From Gnetum montanum (lineage: Eukaryota; Streptophyta; Gnetopsida; Gnetales; Gnetaceae), in contig MNCI01015841.1 in the NCBI GenBank assembly GCA_015680685.1, positions 91,741-155,740 on the forward strand: a stretch of 64,000 nt of DNA. The letters run 5' to 3'. Position numbers and translations under genes: made by a program. Position 1 is the stretch's first letter, and each line of letters opens with the position of its first letter. Shown piece after piece: positions 57,601-64,000 of this stretch. A model generated the notes under the pieces. That model was given only the letters and a program-made list of their open reading frames with translations, did not search any database and had not been told where the DNA came from.

Positions 57601-58810
57601 TTAGTTAATGTTGGCAACGATATACCTTTGGGCAAAGTTAGGGGTGGGACGGAAGAGTTGATGGGGTCATCGTGATAAAAGTCCACTACCTTCAAATCTC
57701 CATCGGCAGCTGTTTTGAGGCATTTAACCTCATCAGTTAATTCTTACATTAATTTTTTAGCATCCGCCCAGTCTTGGGTGCTAGGTGAGCTAACAGATTG
57801 GAGGTGCGGTGTAGTGTATAGGTTAGATTATTGAATGGTAGGTTGGAAGGCTAAAAGCTGTGCAGTTGGCGGTTGTACTTGTGGGATGTTCATAGCATGT
57901 GGCACTAGGGATGGCACATTATAGGTGAGAGGTTGTTGTTGCTGCGGTTGCGGCTGTACTTGGGAAATGTTGGCTGGTGGGATTATGTGAGGTGGCACAT
58001 TGTGGTGAGAGGGTTGATGTGATGGCACACCCATCGCTGCCCATTTCCTAGCCACGTTTTGTGAAGGAACTCCCTGTTGGGTTACAGCGGTCGAGGGGGC
58101 TCCATGCGTTTGGATGTGGGGGATGTAGTGAGTGAATGTGGATGCTGGTATCACATGTGGCATTCCTATCACACAAGACGAGAGGGTTTCTCCCACATTA
58201 TTGTGCGGCGGTGGTGCTTGCAAGGATGGGCTGGCAGCTGCAGCGGGAATAATAGCGAGAGGGAGTGTGTTGATTTGTAGGTTGCTCAGAGGAGGAACAT
58301 GAACCAGCGCTGATGTTTTTGGTGGAGGTGCTTGCTCCTGGGTGAACTTGAGGTATTGGAGGGGCATGATTTCCCCTATGCATGGATGAAACATGGGGTT
58401 GATGTGTGTTTGTGGGCTAAGGGTGTGATAGAAGTCTTCGTGTTCGGATTGGGTAGCAAACTCGTCCTCCTCTTCCGGTTGGGGATCTACTGCAGGCTGA
58501 TCCAATGACTGGCTCCTTTACAGGAGGATTTGTGTGATGAGCTCTGAGTACTACTCTGGAACAGGGATTATATCGTATGGGGAAGGGATGAACTCGTGTC
58601 CCCCGTATAGAAGAGTTCGTATTGCCTCTTTACCTCTATTTCGACTCGATCTACGGCCAAGCCAGCTTGTATCTTCACACATATGAAGTTGTACTGGTCC
58701 TGGGTTATAATGTTAGAGGTTGGGTTCCTCCCTTGCAACCTAAGGGACCGATGAGGCCCTGCTATGGGTTGTATCGTCGGCTGTTGAACGATGGGCTGTT
58801 GTATAGCCAT
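54665..58810 (-). pseudogene. Gag-protease of element B
   Basis: Start ATG at 58810 (MAIQQPIVQQPTIQ). Segments: a Pro/Gln-rich N-terminal region (58505-57828), a Gag domain (57695-57381, with LTKYNREMDPNAQL and RALDWYRALP), a basic linker (57152-56823), then a 475-codon open frame 56813-55386. That frame has a knuckle-like CDYHQRNGHGTNYC, DIQRMIDEGQITFDKAN and seven PYVVRVP-type motifs. The protease part (55247-54816) contains FADFVVVDEMPGFNLILGRPWL; the catalytic region near 55330 reads IDDGAATNL, as in element A. The C-terminal end is WAELPFNVISEGD then TAA at 54665-54667. A few stops separate the segments. The frame ends before array 1, so no read-through to RT is possible in place. Confidence 0.82.
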
Positions 58811-58894
58811 GGTGCCTACGATGTAGGTGACTTAAGCGGTTGTAGCGGTGGTGTTTACAGGGTTCATGATGACCTGTTGAGGGTATGACATGGT

Positions 58895-59600
58895 ATAGGG
58901 ATGTGAAATTAGTGTACTGAGTACAGCGTAAACCTACCTGATAATGTACAATGTATACGCTTCAACGTCCAGCGTATAACGATAGCATAGACAGCGTATA
59001 TGTATGCAGCATATAGGGTCAGCGTAGACGAGTCTACGGCGTAAATGGTACAGCGTATATGCTAGGCAGCGTATATAGTATCAGAGTGTAGTGTAAACAG
59101 GGTTACAAAGTATAGAGTGTAGTATATATGAATAGCAGCGTGAATGAGTTTGCAGCGTAAGGAGCGTAGCGTAAACAGAACAGCAAGGACAAAGTCGGTG
59201 TACAGCATAGACAATGTCTACGGCGTAGAGAATGTAGCGTAAATGGATGGCAGCGTAGACAAGGTCTACAGTGTAAATGGCGTAGCGTAAATGGATGACA
59301 GCGTAGACAAGTCTATGGTGTAAAAATGTGCAGCGTAAACTTTAGCAGTCTTGTGTACGGTGTAAGGAAAATCTATAGCATAAAACACGTAGTGTATGGT
59401 TAACAGCGTGAACGCTGGGGATCTTGCGGATGGTGAGCTTTAACAGAAGCAGCATAGACGCTGAACAGCATAAACGCTGGATTGTTTGTAGACTGGGTTT
59501 TAAACTGAGCAGCGTAAACGTTGGGAGGTTTTCATAAGGAATCTACGTATGGTCGGCAATGTAAACGCTCAACAGCGTAAATGCTGGGAAGCTTGCAGGT
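58895..59600. repeat. Word-rich leader of element B
   Basis: Between the primer-binding site and gag, dozens of agcgtaaac-, agcgtagac- and agcgtatac-type words are spaced about 20-40 bp apart. Several form agcgtaaacgct-like palindromes near 59450-59590. In a genomic RNA this leader could fold into many small hairpins. No reading frame is credible here. Confidence 0.85.
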
Positions 59601-59615
59601 AAGGCTTTAGGCAGA

Positions 59616-59634
59616 GGCCCTCCTTCTAGCGCCA
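59616..59634 (-). promoter_or_regulatory. Primer-binding site, element B
   Basis: TGGCGCTAGAAGGAGGGCC on the minus strand starts five bases inside the 5' LTR end. It is shared with element A. The tRNA is not named here because I cannot verify it. Confidence 0.75.
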
Positions 59635-59639
59635 ATTTC

Positions 59640-60835
59640 TGTACCATTTGAAATCGTCAATCTCCGGCTGGAAAGAAACAGGGACCATGGGATCACCGAA
59701 CACGCACAGAAGATCCTACCTTCGCTTGAGGGCAAGCTGGAATGAACGAAGGTAGAGTACCTTGGGTGGTCCGCACACGGATCAGATAAGGATTTTCCCA
59801 AACATACACTGAAGTGTTATACGTTGGGTTATACCTAAACAGTGTAATAAGCGTAAATCAGAGCATAAACAACGTAATTGATGTGAACAGAGCATAAACG
59901 TAAACAAGTGTAAATAGAATACACGCAACAATTAATGCAAACCGTAAACAATTTTGGGAAGAAAATGTAACAATGGCATTAGAGAATGAGAGTACAATGC
60001 ACCAGTCTAATGCAGTTGTGACTGGAACACAAGGTGGACGAAAAGCCCCAATGGATGCAAGGGTGACTGTGGGCTGGTTCACACTGTAGGCATAGCGTAG
60101 AGGCTGTATGCTCAGCGTACAAGGTTGTCCAACGTAAAAGGTTTCTGCTCTGGTTCTCAGCGTCTGTGCTCTCTGGTTTTCTCTAGGATTTTTGCCAACC
60201 GACCTGGATCTAATGAAAAATTGGGGCTTTTATACAGGTTTTGACGCTATTTTCGGGTTGGGCGACATGTGGCGTGTTGACCGGGTGCAAAAGCGTAAAA
60301 TTTACAAGTGTACAATATGTTACATTTGCTGGGCGTATATGTTGGGCGTATACGCTGTGTCTGGTAAGCGTAGACTCTAGGCGTATGCGCTGGGCGTATA
60401 CGCTAGATGTGTTGGGCGTATGCGAACTTGGGCAGAGATGCTAGACGTTGGTTGTATACGCTGGGCGTATACGCTGATGATGGCTGGGCGTATACGCTGA
60501 TGGTTGCTGCCTTATGCCAAATCTTGCTCTACAATGTTGTTTCCATGTTGCCTTCGGGTATTTCATGTTGGACGTATACATCGATTGCACCTACTGAGCG
60601 TACATGTGAGGCATGTACGCTGGGAACTGGAGTGTATACGCTGGGTGTATACGCTGGGAATGTTAACTTGGGCATATACGCTGGGCGTATACGCTGAGAC
60701 TGCATACTTAGTAAAAATTATCTTAATCTCCGAAGTTGCCATGTGTGACACCAGATGTAACTGTGATCGTCTGTGGGTTCCAGGGACCTGCCTCTTGTTG
60801 GAGAAGTACCAAGCTTGAAATTTTGTGGTGTTTCA
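59640..60835 (-). repeat. 5' LTR of element B
   Basis: 1196 bp, starting TGTACC and ending TTTCA on the plus strand. The most variable part relative to the 3' LTR is the palindrome zone at 60330-60700, where unit number and order differ. Outside that zone most changes are single transitions. Confidence 0.93.
60227..60234 (-). promoter_or_regulatory. TATA box, 5' LTR of element B
   Basis: TATAAAAG on the minus strand, followed by CCCC, in the same place as in the other LTR. It is the likely core promoter of the element RNA. Confidence 0.7.
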
Positions 60836-60840
60836 ATAGC
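60836..60840. other. Target-site duplication of element B, right
   Basis: ATAGC, partner of ATAGT at 42556-42560. The element A RNase H frame picks up again here in the expected phase. Confidence 0.85.
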
Positions 60841-62820
60841 AAGGTTAACATCATTTTCAAAAGCAATGTACTCCAGGCTATCACGAATAATCTATATGAA
60901 AGCAGCAGGATAGCCCAGTGGAAAGCCATAACAACGAAATTCGATTTGCATTTTGTGAGCCAATCATTGACAACGGGTCAAGCTATAGCAACGCAACTCA
61001 CGACCTCACCCATCGACGATAAGGTAATCATAGATCCCAAATTCCCTGATGAGCATGTTAGCACTATCAAAGCTATCCCGTCACATCTTGAAGCTACTTT
61101 GCATTTCGACGGCACCTCAACCACGTGAGGAGGTAGTGCAGCTATCGTCATTACATTTCCCTTGGGGGAAATGCAACCTTTTGCTTATCGTTTTGCATTC
61201 CTTTCTACAAAAAACATGGCAGAGTATGAAGGGTTACTCAGGGGCCTCTTAGTAGCCCAAGCATTGAGCATCCAACACTTGGTGATTTGTGGGGATTTAC
61301 AACTTGTCATAAATCAAATCACGGAAGTCTACGCCTACAAAGCTACACACTTGCAGCCCTATTACGACCTAGCAAAAAGTTTTCTTAAATAGTTTGTGAC
61401 AATGGACGTTCAACATGTGCCACACAATGAAAAAATCATAGTAGATGCCCTGGCCACCTTAGCATTAAACGTGCCACCATACCTATTCACAAGTTTGCCC
61501 ACTTCGATTACCGAGTGTACGGATCCTATCACTCAGGTGATACACGTAGCCTTTGTTAGCGCTGCGAACACCTAGGAGTGGTATGCCAACATTAAAGCCT
61601 ACTTGCAACATAGTAAGCCCCCAAGCAGATTGACATCTACCCAGAGAGATGTGATCCGCAACCATGCTTGACAATATGTGCTCATGGGAGACAACACCCT
61701 ATGCAAGCGCTCCTATGATGGGATATTGCTGGCATCCGTAAATAAGGAGCAAGCATAGAAGGTCATTAATGAAGTACACGAGGGACTGTGTGGTGGACAC
61801 ATAGCACCTAGGGCCATGGCTGCTAAAATTAGATTCATAGGGTACTACTGGCCTCACATGGAGCATGATTGCCTAGCCAAAGTCAAGACTTGTGATACAT
61901 GCCAAAGATATGCAAATCTTATACATGTTTTGCCAACAAAGTTGCATCCAACATAGATCACGTGGCCTTTCTAGTGATGGGGACTAGACATCATAGGACC
62001 TATCATGCCTAAGTCTTCAGCAAGGCATAACTTCATCATCACCGCCACAGAGTATTTTACAAAGTGGGTGGAGGCTATTTCCTTGAGGAAGACTACATCC
62101 CATAAGGTTTGCCACTTCAACTTAGACAATATCATCACAAGGTTTGAGCTTCCCATGACTATTGTGACTAACAACAGGCCATAGTTCAGTAGTGCGAAAA
62201 CCAAAACCTTCTGCTGCAATCTTGGCATCAAGCAGTTGTTCTCCTCACCATACTACCTGTAGGCAAACGGACAAGCAGAAGCTACAAACAAGTCCATCAT
62301 CAACTTGCTCAAGAAAATGCTTAACAATAGCAAGAGGCGATGGCATGAGCAAATCCTCTATGTGCTGTGGGCTTACAAGACGATGTGCAGGACTACAACA
62401 GGTAAGACACCTTATAGTTTTGTTTATGGATCTGAAGCGGTGCTACCTCTTGAGTTGCAGGTACCCTTACTTCGAATGATCCTGTTGAATGTCATGAGCG
62501 AAGCCCAAAACAATGAGTTGAGGATCATCGACCTTGACTCCATAGAGGAGGAGCGTGCACACACACTTGGTTGCATAGAGTAATATCAGAACAGGAAACG
62601 ATAGAAGCATCATGAAAATTAGTATCAACAGGCGGTAAAGAAGGGAGACCTCATTCTCAAGGCTGTCCGTGAGCACGTGAACAAATTCTTAGCAAACTGG
62701 GAAGGTTTGTTCATGCTCACAAAACGCTACAGGAATAAGGCCTTCAAGTTGGTAAACATGGATGGCAACGAGTTCATGAATCCTATAAATCATTCATACC
62801 TCAAGCCATACTACATCTGA
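60841..62820 (+). pseudogene. RNase H end, second RNase H and integrase of element A
   Basis: Reads KVNIIFKSNVLQA (end of RNase H 1), then the archaeal-type RNase H (HFDGTSTT, MAEYEGLLRGLLVA, CGDLQLV where the usual GDS is GDL, VDALATL). The integrase zinc region has NEVHEGLCGGHIAP and CDTCQ. The core has WGLDIIGP, IVTNNRP (second catalytic Asp changed to Asn) and NGQAEATNK. The C-terminal part ends LKPYYI and TGA at 62818-62820. Of 13 premature stops counted, nine are TAG, three TGA and one TAA. Most fall where element B or the family has Gln or Arg, as expected from C-to-T decay of CAG, CAA and CGA. No frameshift is needed for most of its length. Confidence 0.88.
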
Positions 62821-62834
62821 TGCATGAGCAAGAT

Positions 62835-63172
62835 AAGTAGATGTCCGCTACGATGTAAAACTAGTAAAGGCAGTCTGCTATGACTATAAACTAGCATAGA
62901 CTATCCACCATGACATAAAAATGGTAAAGAACATCCACTAAGATGTTAAACTAGCATAGATGGTTTTCCATAACTTTAAACTGGCCTATCCATTGTCCGC
63001 TACGATGATAAACTAGCACAACGGTCTGCTAGGACCTTAAACTAGTACTACCACCATCCTCTACGATGATAAACTAGCATAACGGTCTACTAGGACCTTA
63101 AACTAGTGCACCACAGTCTGCTAAGACCTTAAACTAGCACATCAGATGGTCTACCAGGACCTTAAATTAGGT
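62835..63172. repeat. Hairpin array 3 of element A (after integrase)
   Basis: About nine units of 25-40 bp ending aaactag, for example ggtctgctaggaccttaaac and agtctgctatgactataaac. GGTC/GACC and AGTC/GACT stems surround a 6-base loop. It occupies the same position as the array in element B and has the same orientation relative to the element. Confidence 0.82.
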
Positions 63173-64000
63173 TCGCGACACGTCCCTGGCATGCATCCAT
63201 GACTCATCAAGCAAGTAAGCGTGCATAGTGCCAACATGGGGTGGGACGTTACAGTTCCCAAATGTAGTTCACGATGCTAAGAGAACACCCTCAGGAATAA
63301 GTGCAATGCCAGTGCCCCTAGCATCTTGCTGATCCTCTCGAGATGTCTTCTAACATCTTACTGACCTTTCGGAGCTACCGCCACACCGGCTCATTGCACT
63401 GGCAATAGCTTCCCTGGTTAGTGCCTGCTGCTGGAGTTCCAGCACTATTGTGGCCCAGCCACAATATTGCTATCCTCTGGCCCCCACCAACGTCTGAGCC
63501 CAAAAGATGTTCAACTATTGGGTATCCTATCTCACAGCTGAACTGCATGATGTTTACCTTGGGTGGGAACTCCTGAGCACTCGCATCACTACAATTGCTA
63601 GCTACCTTGGTGCTGACCTCTCCATGCAGATGCTACCAGAACTATTGCTGGCCTTTCTAGTTTGGACATCGAATGGCTCAGCAACAACATCCATTGTTCT
63701 AGCAGCATTCAAAGCAAGCAAGACCCTTACCTTCATTTTACATCATGGTTGCTTCCTTTGGTTTGCTCTCTGTTTTGTTTGTAGGATACGTATCGGAGGG
63801 GCGTCAATCATAGATGTGTTTCTCCATGGAGGCAGGACACTACATCGTTCCAAGGTGGTCGTCCTGACTAGCTTAGCCACTTTGGAGTGGATATCCTGTC
63901 CTCCCCCTTAACCTACTTTACCTCATTCCTTAAAACTGCGATTCTCACTCTCACCTCTTTTACAAATTTTCTTGATGCTTGTAAAGCCCTTCCACATGCC
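63173..64000 (+). other. 3' untranslated region of element A
   Basis: No known domain. An open frame at 63507-63911 (134 codons) has a hydrophobic middle (FILHHGCFLWFALCFVCRI) and no recognisable family. It may be chance. Splice-like words (ttgtttgtag at 63783) occur inside it. The 3' LTR of the element should follow outside the window. Confidence 0.4.

Larger units (their letters stand above)
42561..60835 (-). mobile_element. Complete giant Tat/Ogre-like Gypsy element B
   Basis: 18,275 bp on the minus strand. Order from the right: 5' LTR 59640-60835, primer-binding site, word-rich leader, gag-protease, array 1, antisense accessory gene, array 2, RT-RNase H, second RNase H and integrase, array 3, polypurine tract and 3' LTR 42561-43757. 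A 5-bp target duplication flanks it. The LTRs are clearly alike but differ by many substitutions and by rearranged palindrome runs, so the insertion is not recent. It is younger than element A, which it interrupts. Confidence 0.92.
60841..64000 (+). mobile_element. Element A, 3' part after the nested insertion
   Basis: Continues pol of element A from the RNase H break through the second RNase H and integrase, then array 3 and a 3' untranslated region. No LTR start (TGAAACACC) was found before the window ends. Confidence 0.85.

Noticed and set aside
42561-60835. Element B as an endogenous pararetrovirus or envelope-bearing element
   Set aside because: There is an integrase, LTRs and a target duplication, and no envelope-like, movement or coat protein was seen. 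The antisense gene has no signal peptide or transmembrane pattern.
1-64000. tRNA, rRNA or snRNA genes
   Set aside because: No cloverleaf with the conserved GGTTCGA-type T-arm and no rRNA signature was found by eye. A tRNAscan run would be needed to exclude decayed ones.

Overview
This is plant nuclear DNA, almost certainly from a seed plant with a large, repeat-rich genome. There are no ribosomal operons, no bacterial-style genes and no clearly intact host gene. What can be read is layered LTR retrotransposons: Ty1/Copia, two Athila-like Ty3/Gypsy elements, and two very large Ty3/Gypsy elements with a second (archaeal-type) RNase H, a mark of the Tat/Ogre lineage. I cannot name the species; the age and nesting of the elements would suit a conifer or another giant genome. 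One 511-base N gap and six single-N joins mark contig boundaries.

Layout. 1-2600 is AT-rich with no gene. 2600-7257 (+) and 8538-13565 (-) are two inverted copies of one LTR element. Each carries, just inside its 3' LTR, a decayed CCR4/Angel-type exonuclease gene (EEP fold), an apparent captured host gene. Between them lies a Copia RT/RNase H relic (7258-8537). 13930-16772 (-) is a decayed low-complexity, coiled-coil-like reading frame behind a possible primer-binding site. 18960-25076 (-) is an Athila-like Gypsy element (D), and 26000-29640 (+) another (C).

Element A (+) begins with a 1.79 kb LTR at 29641, which cuts the integrase region of C, and runs past the end of the window. Element B (-, 42561-60835, 18.3 kb) sits inside the RNase H region of A. 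B has both LTRs, a 5-bp target duplication (ATAGT/ATAGC), a primer-binding site and a polypurine tract. The order is therefore C, then A, then B, and A is much more decayed than B.

The most interesting result is the shared architecture of A and B. In both, gag-protease is separated from RT-RNase H-integrase by about 6 kb holding an intron-containing gene in antisense. That gene has about eight exons. It encodes a domain resembling the FCP1/NIF (HAD) phosphatases, but with both catalytic aspartates replaced, followed by an unrecognised middle region, charged coiled-coil-like segments and an acidic tail. Three tandem arrays of one hairpin-forming unit, with compensating stem changes, lie after protease, before RT and after integrase. 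Non-coding parts of each element (LTR, leader, 5' flank and introns of the antisense gene) are packed with an element-specific palindromic word: GCTACGCTA/TAGCGTAGC in A, AGCGTATACGCT and GCGTAAAC in B. Together these look like a modular retroelement with its own accessory gene and dispersed cis motifs. The function is unknown; a VANC-like anti-silencing role is one testable idea.
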